Part shown: one piece after another, positions 1 through 9,489 of the stretch | Layout of the letters: every line of letters starts with the position of its first letter | Numbering within the stretch: position 1 is the stretch's first letter | Origin: Berberis thunbergii | Lineage: Eukaryota; Streptophyta; Magnoliopsida; Ranunculales; Berberidaceae | Length of the DNA stretch: 64,000 nucleotides | Reading direction: 5' to 3' | NCBI GenBank assembly: GCA_003290165.1 | Contig: QNQO01006949.1 | Coordinates: forward strand, 1-64,000 | The notes under the pieces: generated by a model | Seen by the model: only the letters and a program-made list of their open reading frames with translations | What the model was told of the DNA's origin: nothing | Database searches by the model: none | Program-made: the position numbers and the translations under genes

Positions 1-212
1 GTGCCTAACTGGTAGACAACGGCAAGTACGGGTCGATCCCACGAGGAAGGTGGATGCAATTGAATTTTAGAATTTAATTTATTTTTAGTTTAGTTTTAAA
101 AACACTGTAACCCCATTTCCTATAAATTAGTTTAATTAAATTCTAAAATTCAATTGCATCCACCTTCCTCGTGGGATCGACCCGTACTTGCCGTTGTCTA
201 CCAGTTAGGCAC
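1..212. repeat. Perfect inverted duplication (hairpin), 78-bp arms
   Basis: Bases 1-78 are the reverse complement of 135-212, with a spacer of about 56 bases. Both arms are LTR sequence. This is a head-to-head junction, caused by rearrangement, nested insertion or an assembly artefact at a window edge. Confidence 0.85.
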
Positions 213-280
213 CGTGCACTTGCGGTTATTACAAGTGGGTTGAATTAACCTATTAATTTAGGTTAGTTAAATCTGCATCA
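1..280 (-). mobile_element. Truncated LTR, inverted copy of the solo LTR at 1466-3212
   Basis: Read on the minus strand from 280 leftwards, this matches the first roughly 200 bases of the LTR at 1466-3212. It has the same TGATGCAG start and the same block around CCGCAAGTGCACGG. Its terminus abuts gypsy integrase coding sequence at 281, so it is a second insertion of the same family in the opposite orientation. At about position 78 the sequence turns back on itself, so bases 1-78 are again in plus orientation. The rest of the element lies left of the window, so no target duplication can be checked. Confidence 0.75.
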
Positions 281-1460
281 AGTTTTTGGGGATGTTGGTT
301 TGTCGACATATTAAGTTTGGATTCCAAGAGCTTGAACAACTCCTTCCAGAACTTTCCTGTGAATCGAGCATCACGGTCGCTAACAATGTTTTCGGGCAGT
401 CCCCAATACTTCACTACATGCTTGAGGAACAATTGCGCCGTATCTTCGGCTGTGCAAGTTAGTCCGGTCGGCACAAAGGTCACATACTTTGAGAATCGGT
501 CAACAACTACAAGGATACTCCTGAAATCCTCCACTTTCGGTAACCCAGTAATGAAGTCCATGGAAGCACTTTTCCAAGGACGAGTTGGAACAGGCAGGGG
601 CTCTAGTAAGCCTACTGGTCGATCTCTTTCAACCTTATCTTGCTGGCAAATAAGACATGTTCGAACATATTACATCCTCCTGTATCTGCGGCCAATAGTG
701 CCCCCTCTCTAGCAATGCAAGTGTCCGTCTCCAACCTGGATGTCCCGCCCAATGGGTGTCATGGCATTCTCTCAAAAGTTTTTTCCTCAAACCAGAAGTT
801 CTCGGAACATAGAGGCGATTACCAGTTGTGAGTATTGCTCCATCTTTTATCCAGAACCGTCGAGTTTTGCCCTGCTTGATCAACTCTGTAATCGCCTTCG
901 CTTGTGGATCTGTCTGTAGGCCTACTTTGATCTTCTCCAAGATGGTGTGACTCGGACCAGTATGGGTTAGCACTGCAAGGTCTGCCATTCTACTGAGTGC
1001 ATCAGCTACATTGTTAGTGCGCCCTGATTTGTATTCCAATACTAAGTCAAATTCTGCTAATTTTTCCTGCCATCGAGATTGCTTGGAGGTTAGCATCTTC
1101 TGAGTAAGAAAATGGCTTGCTGCAGCATTATTCGTTTTAACAAGAACTTGAGATCCCAAGAGGTAGTGTCTCCACACCCGTAAACAATGTACAATGGCTA
1201 GCAATTCCTTTTCCTGAGCTGAGTAACGAGACTCTGTATCATTCAACTTTCGACTCTCATATGCTACCGGGTGACCATCTTGAAGTAAAACTCCCCCTAA
1301 GGCATAATCAGATGCATCTGTTTGTACTTCAAATGGCTTGGTGATGTCTGGCAAGGCCAATACTGAATCTTTCATCACGACCGATTTCAAGTCTTGGAAT
1401 GAAGCTTCACACTGCCTATCCCATTCCCATGTTCGGTCTTGTTTCAACAAATTTGTCAGG
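281..1460 (-). pseudogene. Ty3/gypsy RNase H and integrase (decayed)
   Basis: This is the 3' part of a retrotransposon pol gene. From 1450 down to about 680 one frame encodes the RNase H domain (TDASDYALGGVLLQDG, then a DALSR block) and the H-x-H half of the integrase zinc domain. The frame shifts near 650, where the C-x-x-C pair of that domain should be. The integrase core follows at about 561-281, with its first catalytic Asp in MDFITGLP and the second in VSDRDARF. The core is cut right after its HPQ motif by the LTR ending at 280, so the catalytic Glu is missing. It is not functional. The clade looks chromovirus-like, but no chromodomain is present to confirm this. Confidence 0.9.
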
Positions 1461-1465
1461 GCAAC
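1461..1465. repeat. Target site duplication GCAAC (left)
   Basis: Five-base duplication left of the solo LTR. It is identical to 3213-3217. Confidence 0.9.
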
Positions 1466-3212
1466 TGATGCAGATTTAACTAACCTAAATTAATAGGTTA
1501 ATTCAACCCACTTGTAATAACCGCAAGTGCACGGTGCCTAACTGGTAGACAACGGCAAGTACGGGTCGATCCACGAGGAAGGTGGATGCAATTGAATTTT
1601 AGAATTTAATTAAACTAATTTATAGGAAATGGGGTTACAATGTTTTTAAAACTAAACTAAAAATAAATTAAAGATAAGAAAAATAAAACAAAATAAAATG
1701 ATAAGATGGATGTGAATGGATTTTGTGTTGGTTTGGATTCACCGATGAGCTAACAAAGATATATTTAAATCTAAATTACTGAAATATTAAACGAGAAGCT
1801 TAGGGATGAGAAATCCCTTTGCTTACACCGAAGATGTGATTATTAAAGCTTCAATTCCAATCATATCAAGTTTCTTTTAAACATTAACAATTATCTCAAG
1901 CAATTGAACTTTCACCAAGCATTAAGTGTCTTTTTAGGGCACACTTAATCAAAGTTAAGTTTAAAACTTTTTAGCATATTGCTTTGAATATTAATCAAAG
2001 GTAAATCTAACTACCAAACATATCAATTTTTATTGAACAATGAAGGTGAAAGCAATTAATCAATATTCAGAAATAAATGTTGATTGAACAATAAAACCTT
2101 TAATTCAAGTAAAATAAATTTAAAATAATTCATAAGCTTGAGATGGTGGCACTCAGCAAATCAGCAGGTGGGGTGTGCACGAATCCCCGAGGAAATGACC
2201 CCAAAACCGCTCTGTGGTGGTACAGAGCAATTCTGTGGGTGGAAATAGCCAGAAAAATCGATTTAAACAATTCCCGCCGCCATCTACAGTACACAGCGAG
2301 GGTTTGGTCTTCTTCTCCAGCGAGACGTGCGGCTTCTCGCGGCCTCGTTTTCGCTCCTCGCGGCCTCCACTCGTCCTCAAATCGATCCTAGAACCTGCAA
2401 CGACAAGAAAAGGTGAAGAAAACCCGAAAAACAGCAAAAACAGACTAGAGCGAAGTCGGGAGGGAAAACTCCCTATTTTCGCTTCCTGGCGGCTGTCCGC
2501 GGCTTCCGGCGCTCCTCGCGACCTTCCCTTGACTCCTATTGATCCTAGAACCTGCAAAGAAGAGAGAGATGGTGAGGAACAACAAAAACAATTGAAAATC
2601 AGGAAGATCAAATCGAAACAGAGGTCCCCTGTTTTCGCGGTGGTTTTCGCGCGGTGGCGGTGCTGGTTCGTGGCCTGTTGTGGTGATGGGACTCGTGCGA
2701 AGGTGGTGGTGGTTGTGTGGACAGGGGAGAGGACCAGTGAGTGGTGGCGATGGAAAAGTTGACGTGAAACAGGGTTGTCACACCCCTGTTTCACGGTGGT
2801 GACGGTGGTGGCTGTGGTGGGAATCACCTTGAGAGGAGGAAGAGGGTTTGATCTCCACTTCCAATCTGTTCCCTTCTCTTCCTCCCTCCTCCTTTCAGAC
2901 GGCTATCGCATTGTATTTATAGAGATAGAATTAGGTTTGGATTTGGGTTTGGTTTTAGGTTAGGATTGGTTTTAGGTTTGGTTTTAGGGTATGAATTGGG
3001 TTTTAAGTTAGGTTTTGGTTAGGGTTTCTCTCTCTACTTTGTACCACCACCAGTGCAATTCCTTACATAGTCGCCTTAATATGATTTCAATCGTTTAAGC
3101 GCAAATTCCTGAAAAGAGATATAAAACGAAATAATTATTATAAAATATAATAATTGAAACACTAACATGTATAATTAAAGGGTATATTATGTAATAATTA
3201 TGGTGACTATCA
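1466..3212 (+). mobile_element. Solo LTR (1747 bp) inside gypsy pol
   Basis: The segment begins TGATGCAG and ends GACTATCA, so the termini are TGAT and ATCA. It is flanked on both sides by the same five bases GCAAC (1461-1465 and 3213-3217). Taking out the segment and one GCAAC rejoins the RT-RNase H reading frame of the host element exactly. There is no internal region, primer site or coding domain. The size and the CCGCAAGTGCACGG block near the start are typical of LTRs of large plant gypsy elements (from memory; clade not certain). Bases 2150-2850 are GC-rich. Bases 2930-3030 are a degenerate GGTTTAG-like G/T repeat. ORFs inside have no family resemblance. Confidence 0.9.
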
Positions 3213-3217
3213 GCAAC
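3213..3217. repeat. Target site duplication GCAAC (right)
   Basis: Five-base duplication right of the solo LTR. It is identical to 1461-1465. Confidence 0.9.
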
Positions 3218-4140
3218 ATCTCTTTTAGAATATCCCTTATGAAGCGACGATAATAGTTTGATGAGTCCAAGGAAAGAACGTAGTTGAGACAGCGTTCTTA
3301 GGAGAGTTCCAATCATGGATTGCCTTGACTTTCTCCATGTCCATCTGAATCTTCCATTGCCAATAACATGACCCAAGAAATTGATCTGGGTCTGGCCGAA
3401 TGAGCACTTTTCCTGCTTGACCAAGAGATGATTATCCTTAAGGATTTGGAACACTTCTCGCAAAATGATGTAGGGTGTTCTTCTATAGTCCCACTATAAA
3501 CCACAATGTCGTCAAGATAGACAACCATAGACTTGTCCAAAAGGTGACGGAACAGGCCATTCATAAGGGTGCAAAATGTAGCTGGAGCATTGGTCAAGCC
3601 GAAGGGCATTACTAAGAACTCATATGACCCATATCTAGTAGAACAAGCAGTTTGGGTTCGTCACCAGCAGCAATGCGAACCTGATGGTAGCCTGATCTCA
3701 AGTCGAGTTTTGTGAAGTATCTGACGGATCCAAGTTGGTCGAATAAGTCCACAATGAGCGGCAGGGGGTATTTGTTCTTTATAGTGACTTTGTTCAAGGC
3801 TCTATAATCAACACAAAGGCGAAGACTGCCATCGTGTTTCCGCTGAAAAAGAACAGGTGCCCCATAAGGTGCTTTAGAGGGCCGAATGAATCCTGACTCC
3901 AACCAAGCCATCTAGTTGTGTTTTCAATTCGGTCGGCTCTGGAGGGCTCATGCGATATGGGCTACGTGCGGGTGGCTTGGCACCAGGGACTAACTCCAAT
4001 TTCGTGATCAATGAGCCTTCTGGGAGGTAGATTCTTTGGCAATTCATTCGGCATCACTTCGCTGAATTCAGCAATAACTTGGGCAACTTCCTCAGGGATT
4101 TTGCTAGTATCATCTTCCATCTCTAGCTTTGCCACAAACT
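3218..4140 (-). pseudogene. Ty3/gypsy reverse transcriptase (decayed)
   Basis: Minus-strand frames give the ordered RT motifs. These are the entry segment with [14 protein letters not shown] and VDYRALNK (about 3911-3770), then [12 protein letters not shown] (about 3690). [12 protein letters not shown] follows at 3609, then the catalytic YLDDIVVYS (about 3520). The last is the thumb region with INFLGHVIG and LRSFLGL, up to 3240. Frame changes occur near 3610 and 3465, so no single ORF spans the domain. The catalytic Asp pair is intact. It continues across the solo LTR into RNase H at 1450. Confidence 0.92.
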
Positions 4141-4560
4141 AAGTATGTATCTTCTCCTTTGGCCAAGCCCTCTTGACTTGGAGCGCCGACAATATTCTAT
4201 CATGAGTTGTTTGGTCGAATTGAGGTTGGTACAAATGCGTAGGTCTGAGTCCGAAAAACCCCAAGGAGTCCATGAAAGGTAATGGTCCTGCTGCAGCTCC
4301 TCGGAAGAATTCTTGGCCAAGAATCACCTTAAAATCATCAGTGGAACGGCCAAGAAGTTTGATCTTCTTCCCATGGACCAACCTGTAGTGGCACAACTCT
4401 AGCCATACCATTAATAGAGATTGCCTCAGAGTTGACAGCTTTCAACTTACCCACATCTCCTTCTATGTTCAGACCCACACGTCTAGCTTCATCTGGGGCA
4501 ATAAAATTGTCTGTCGCTCCGAATCCAACAATGCTTGGGAAGGGAACCCATTGATAGTGA
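4141..4560 (-). pseudogene. Ty3/gypsy aspartic protease (decayed)
   Basis: A retroviral-type protease lies between gag and RT. The active-site Leu-Leu-Asp-Ser falls at about 4520-4535 (minus strand). The frame is lost immediately after the Ser, where a Gly-Ala-Thr would be expected, consistent with loss of one base. Downstream, the segment around 4340-4300 has the conserved FKVILGQEFF pattern typical of the second half of such proteases. A separate frame carries on to 4139. Confidence 0.7.
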
Positions 4561-4699
4561 ATATAGATGTATTGTAAAGCCTTCTTGTGTGAGTGTCATA
4601 CATTTCTCCTTTGACAGCATTGAGCTTCCGTTATAGCTCCCATTGGTGAGGTCTCACTGTTGGTGGGGTTCGAGCTCGATGCGGTCGGGTTAGAAGGTC

Positions 4700-5878
4700 T
4701 TCTTGAAGCAAGGACATTTAATGAGTGTAAGCTGGTTTGGATGGACATTTGCCTGTTGGGTGATCTCTGCTATTGCAAAGAATGCATGGGCAGGGGCAGA
4801 TGGTCTCCACTGCCAGAGTAGTTTTGCCCTCCTTTGTTATTGTAATTTGAGTTGCTAGAACTGGCATTCCAATTTTTGTTGGAACTCCAATTATGGTGGG
4901 ACGGCCGGGATTATAGTTTCCTCGGTTCTGACTGAGTTTCCCCAGTTTTGGTGAAGGTGAGCGATGCATTCGACCCTGAGGCTTGATTGATACTGCCAGT
5001 TCTAGCTGTGGAGTGATTGAGCGAAGTGGATCCCGTCATGGGCATATAATCACTAAACCTTTCTGCTGCCGCAAATAGCACTTGTAATATCTGTCACCTT
5101 CTGCCTTTGCAATTCTGCTTGTAGAAGCGGCTGAGCTTGTTCCATTGAAACAGAAAACTTTGTCCTTCTCAGACATGGTCTCGAATATCTAGCAAGCAAG
5201 TTGAGAATTGTTCGGACCATAGTCTCGAATATTGCCGGTCTGTTTTGATGGTGTAGGAGCTTCCTCCTTGCTAAGAAATCAGTGTTCTCGGGCAAAGAAT
5301 TGATTTCTGAGTTCCTTCTTGAGGTCTGCCCAAGTTCTAATAAGGATGCGACCTTCTTCCATATCTGCATATTTGGTTCTCCACCATAGTTTTGCATCAC
5401 CTGCTAAGTACATGGTCGCTATGGTAACCTTGACTTCTTCTGATTCGGGGTTCACCGCGCGAAAATACTGCTCCAGATCAAATAAGAAGTTCTCTAACTC
5501 CTTCCCATCTCGTGCCCCAGCATATGACTTTGGCTCGGTACTTTCATCCTAGGGTGATCAGTCGTCCCTGTGGCCTTAGTCAGCAAGCCACCCTTGCAAA
5601 TAATCCTCCAACTGTAATTTGAAGTCACTCATCACCTGAGTGTGGGGTGAGGCGACTCTTCCATTGAGATTGTTCATCCCTCTAAGTTATCAACGTGCTC
5701 AGCCAGCGAATCCACTCTGTCTGCCAGTGAAAAGAGTCCATCCAACCGACTAATCTGTTCTCCCAAAGTATTCAACTGGTCCATTCTGCTTTCCAGTCTA
5801 TGCATTCGACTGGCCTGTCGTTCCTCCATAGCGCTAAGGCGCTCATTTATTTCCTGCATCCTGGTTTGCATTCAACAA
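4700..5878 (-). pseudogene. Ty3/gypsy gag (decayed)
   Basis: The N-terminal part (5871-5674) starts MQTRMQEINERLSAMEERQ. It is a heptad-rich, Glu/Arg/Leu coiled coil of about 65 residues. The capsid-like core follows around 5550-5250 with the AKLWWRT-type block and a TWADLKKELRNQF segment, typical of plant gypsy Gag. The C-terminal part (about 4790-4740) carries one CCHC zinc knuckle, C-x2-C-x4-H-x4-C. The frame changes at least three times between these pieces. This is the first coding region after the primer-binding site and fixes the element's direction. Confidence 0.85.
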
Positions 5879-5882
5879 GCTC

Positions 5883-5896
5883 TGGCTCTGATACCA
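5883..5896 (-). promoter_or_regulatory. Primer-binding site (initiator tRNA-Met type)
   Basis: The minus strand reads TGGTATCAGAGCC two bases after the LTR end (...GTGACA). This complements the 3' end of initiator methionine tRNA, the usual primer of such elements. It marks the junction of the 5' LTR and gag. Confidence 0.85.
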
Positions 5897-5898
5897 AC

Positions 5899-6479
5899 TG
5901 TCACGGACTAGTAATCCGTGCGGCACTAGCTATCCAATTCACTAGTAAGCCTACGAGTAGTTACTTTGACGGGCACAAATATTAACTTGAGAATGCACAA
6001 TATCAATCTGTAGACAATATAACAATGCACAATAGTCAGTAAAAGCTCTCATTCACATTCAAATAGATTTACAATGGGGAGGAACGTTCGGGAAGGACGT
6101 TGCTCAAGAATTGTTCGATGTTATCGATCGAGGAAAATACAAGTTTGAAGTTGAAAAAACAATGCAAAGAAAACAATAAAAATGCTAGCGGTACAGTCTG
6201 GCCCCGACTATGCAATGGAGGCAACACGTCCTCACAGTCAAGAGCTCAAACTTTCCCCCTATATTATAGATGCTAAGCATTTGGGCACTTTTCAAAATGG
6301 AACATTGAGTTTTGAGACCATTAGGAAAGTCTTGAAAGGTCTCTGAACCTTGATTTTCCTAACCAATGGTACTAGTCCTGACACTAGGTAATAATACATA
6401 TAATGTTACTATTATGTGACCAAAGTGACTATTCACTTACTAACATAGCATTATTTTGCCCCTCAAAGAAATAGTGTAT
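5899..6479 (-). mobile_element. 5' LTR of the Ty3/gypsy element
   Basis: The LTR ends at the primer-binding site (plus-strand start TGTCACGG at 5899). A minus-strand TATA box, CTATAATATAG, lies at about 6260-6270. The outer end is uncertain because the next element inserted at 6480-6484. A terminus ...CACA around 6483 is plausible and would give about 585 bp. The matching 3' LTR is not in the window. Confidence 0.7.
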
Positions 6480-6484
6480 CACAT

Positions 6485-6762
6485 TATTAGAATATGTAGG
6501 ACTTGCACTCAACATAGTCAAATCCAAAGGACTTGCACTCAACATAGTCAAATCCAAATCAAAAATTGATCCACTTCTACAAAAAGGAAAATGCAAGAAG
6601 TTAAAAAATAAAGTTATAATAGAAAAGTCAGAATAAGACTCTATTTTGTATAGGAAGTTTTTAAGTTTTTTTTTTTCACAAGTTGGGTAGAAGTTAACTT
6701 ATATAAGCTTATATTCAGTAAAAAAAAAAAACAATAATACATTTTTCAATTATTTTTTTACA
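6485..6762 (+). repeat. 5' LTR of the small element
   Basis: It aligns along its length with 8107-8376 (for example AGAATATGTAGGACT and TATATAAGCTTATATTCAGTAAAA). It starts TATTAG where the other copy has TGTTAG. It also contains a tandem duplication of about 30 bp (from about 6499) not found in the 3' copy. Confidence 0.88.
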
Positions 6763-6775
6763 TGGTATCAGAGCA
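6763..6775 (+). promoter_or_regulatory. Primer-binding site of the small element
   Basis: TGGTATCAGAGCA directly follows the 5' LTR end (...TTTACA). This is the initiator tRNA-Met type. Confidence 0.88.
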
Positions 6776-8097
6776 ATTTTCTTTGGTGACGTAAGACTTT
6801 GGAAACTCAAGCTTTTTTCCGCCTACGACAACTACACATGATCGTAGACGCAAGAGACGGAAAAAGAAAATCTCACTCTGTAATAAAATTCATGCACCAT
6901 TACAAGCCATTGCCATGCTTCCCCTCTCCTTCGCCGACTCACACAAAAAAATAAAAATAAAATTCAGAGAACTTCTTCTCTCTTTCTACTTCAAATCGAG
7001 CAGACAACTCTCAATTGCATAACCTAGTTTGCCCGAGAAATCGCAGATTCTCGCAAACATCAAAAGCAAAAACAATCACACTAGCAAAAGGAGATCTCTC
7101 CTTCTCTTCGTCTCCTTCAAACAGAGTAGCTAAGAAGGACAGTTCTTCTTCACGCAACAACACAAATAATACAACAATAGTTAACAAGTCGCAGCCAACC
7201 TCCTCAAAAGCAGTCAAGACCAATAGAAGAACACCATCTTCGTCCACCAAGTCGACATTATCTCACCAGCTTCTTCTCTATGCCCTCTTCATGCAACAAC
7301 CATATAACTCTGCAACTACACAAGATCTACACACCAACAGCAATAACATCAATAGTCAAGTAGCAAGCAAAACTCTTCTTTTCCACTCGCAACAGCCACG
7401 ACGAGCGCACAACTCTCCCTCTCGCCTGATCTTTCTTCCCCCTCGCCTGTTTCTCTTTCTAGCAGGTATAGGAGCTCGATCACAGTAGCTTCACAGAGAA
7501 ACAGAAAGAAGCAGTAACTTGCGGAAGAAGAAGGAGAAAATGAGGGAAAGTTTTCCAAAACTATTTTAATGCTCTGGGCTATTTGCACCCTGAGCTTTAC
7601 TCAGTACACCACAAGTAAAAAAACAACATTATCAATACCAATGCTGAGATCTACCAGCACCAATGTTGAGCAATACCAACATTTGTGTTGACCAATTTTT
7701 TCAAAAAAAAATAAATAATAAATGTGTTGACTCGAATTGAGCAATACCAAAATCTGTATTGAGTCGAATTGAACAATTTCAAAATTTGTGTTAACTCGAA
7801 TTGAGCAATTTTCTTCATACAATAATTATCCAATTGGATAGTCATGCTGACTCGAGTCAAACCATTAGCCATTCCCTCGATAGTCATGTTTTATTCATAC
7901 AAGAATCATCCAAAATTTTATCTAAAATCATCCGAAAATATCTATAATCATCTAGAATTATCTAGAATACGACAATCATGATGCCTCAAGACAAACCATT
8001 AGCAGCTTCACTCACAGTCATGATTTTTTCTTCACCAAATTGGACTTCAAAGTTTCCTCCAAGCTGTAAATTTCTTTTGCTTCTATATGTCCAGCTT

Positions 8098-8106
8098 GCG
8101 GGGGCA
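8098..8106 (+). promoter_or_regulatory. Polypurine tract of the small element
   Basis: GCGGGGGCA directly precedes the 3' LTR start TGTTAG. This is the expected place for plus-strand priming. Confidence 0.75.
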
Positions 8107-8376
8107 TGTTAGAATATGTAGGACTGGCACTCAACATAGCCAAACCCCAAATCCAAGATTGATCCACCTCTACAAGAAGAAAAAATACAAGAATAAGAAA
8201 GACATAATAGTTAAAGAAGTAAACTTAGAATAGGAAAGTCAAAATAAAACTTTATTTTGTATAGGAAGTTCTAAGTATTCTTGTTTCCACAATGCTAGGT
8301 AAAAATTAGCTAATATAAGCTTGTATTCAGTAAAAAGAAACAACAATAATACAATTCTCCAATTATTTTCTTTACA
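8107..8376 (+). repeat. 3' LTR of the small element
   Basis: 270 bp from TGTTAG to TTTACA, followed by the target duplication CACAT at 8377-8381. Confidence 0.88.
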
Positions 8377-8381
8377 CACAT

Positions 8382-9489
8382 TGTCAAATAACGGGACGAT
8401 TAACTAGCTAGAGTTGGAAACAAGTAGATTGTCCTAAATAATCATTTTGTTTTTTCTAAATAATTCAAAGAAATCAAAATTCATTCATTCATATATGTAT
8501 ATATGACAAAGATTTATTAGAAAACAGTTATACGTGCCTATTTCACCCACCCATTTTATCTACCTAAAAATTTCATAACAAGTTGATATGTTGTTGGAAC
8601 GATCTCTCAACCATGTAGATCAATCTTAAAAAAATTAACTTGTTGGGATGTCAATCGTTAGAGAATTGTCAATTGTAAACTTGATGACTACATCTGATGG
8701 AGTTAAACATTAAAAAACTTGCGATATTTGGCAAGGATGATCTACACAGCAATGGGATCATCCCCACGGAAGCCAACTTATTGCGAAATTTTCAGGTTGG
8801 TAAAATAGACGCGGTAACTTTCTTTGTCAAAAAATATATGTCGATATATAATATAAAGCCAAACATAATCAATTTCATTAAGAACAAATATGAGTGAGAC
8901 ACACACTACAAGTTAATGGATAATCGAACACCAAGACACCGTAAAGGTGATGATAATTACATAAATAAATAAATAACAATACATGTGGCAAATTGGGAAA
9001 ATAACCACTCTTTAATTTCAAATCCTATCCTACAAAATCAATTGACCAATTAAAGCTGCTTTTGTAATAGAGTTGCATGCTCACCTATTTGTATGAGTTG
9101 AACAGAGCAACAAGCGCATGCAAGTCTCAGAATGATCAAACTTCACTGTGAAGGAACTTAACTGATAAACAACAGGCTTCTTGGAAATACAAGCAAGTTG
9201 ATTCCGATGGGCATGCTCATGCTATCGAGAAACTATACATTTCATATATAGCATACAACACAACAAACAACCACCAAAAATTTCCACCAAGTGAAACCAA
9301 AGTATCCCTTTCCTTCAATTTGTTCATTTTCCTTTAAGTAGGCACAGAAAGTTTGAATAAAGGCTAGCGAATTCACAATTGAATCCACAAGTTTGAATTT
9401 TACTTATTACAATGATTTGAGATAAGTATAATCATATACACACACTCTTCCTTTTCTTTTCCTAATCACATAAAAGTTGCAAATGGATC
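8382..9489. other. Intergenic, 3' flank of the 150-residue gene
   Basis: AT-rich sequence with no supported gene. The ORF at 8697-8897 shows no family pattern. The last few hundred bases probably hold the 3' untranslated region of the gene ending at 9490. Confidence 0.5.

Larger units (their letters stand above)
6485..8376 (+). mobile_element. Small non-autonomous LTR retrotransposon (1.9 kb), complete
   Basis: Two direct LTRs (6485-6762 and 8107-8376) enclose a 1.34 kb interior. A primer-binding site TGGTATCAGAGCA starts right after the first LTR, and a purine tract GCGGGGGCA sits right before the second. The 5-bp target duplication CACAT is present on both sides (6480-6484 and 8377-8381). 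No gag or pol motif is readable inside. An ORF at 7015-7488 is Ser/Thr/Asn-rich without a domain. It would need enzymes from another element, probably Ty1/copia type judging by primer site and purine tract. Confidence 0.88.

Noticed and set aside
2153..2827. Overlapping ORFs of 224 and 182 codons on opposite strands
   Set aside because: They lie wholly inside the solo LTR, overlap each other, are compositionally biased and show no domain.
7015..7488. ORF of 157 codons inside the small LTR element
   Set aside because: Ser/Thr/Asn-rich with no zinc knuckle, protease or RT motif. Not enough to call a gene.
8697..8897. 66-codon ORF
   Set aside because: No family pattern, no splice partners, AT-rich surroundings.
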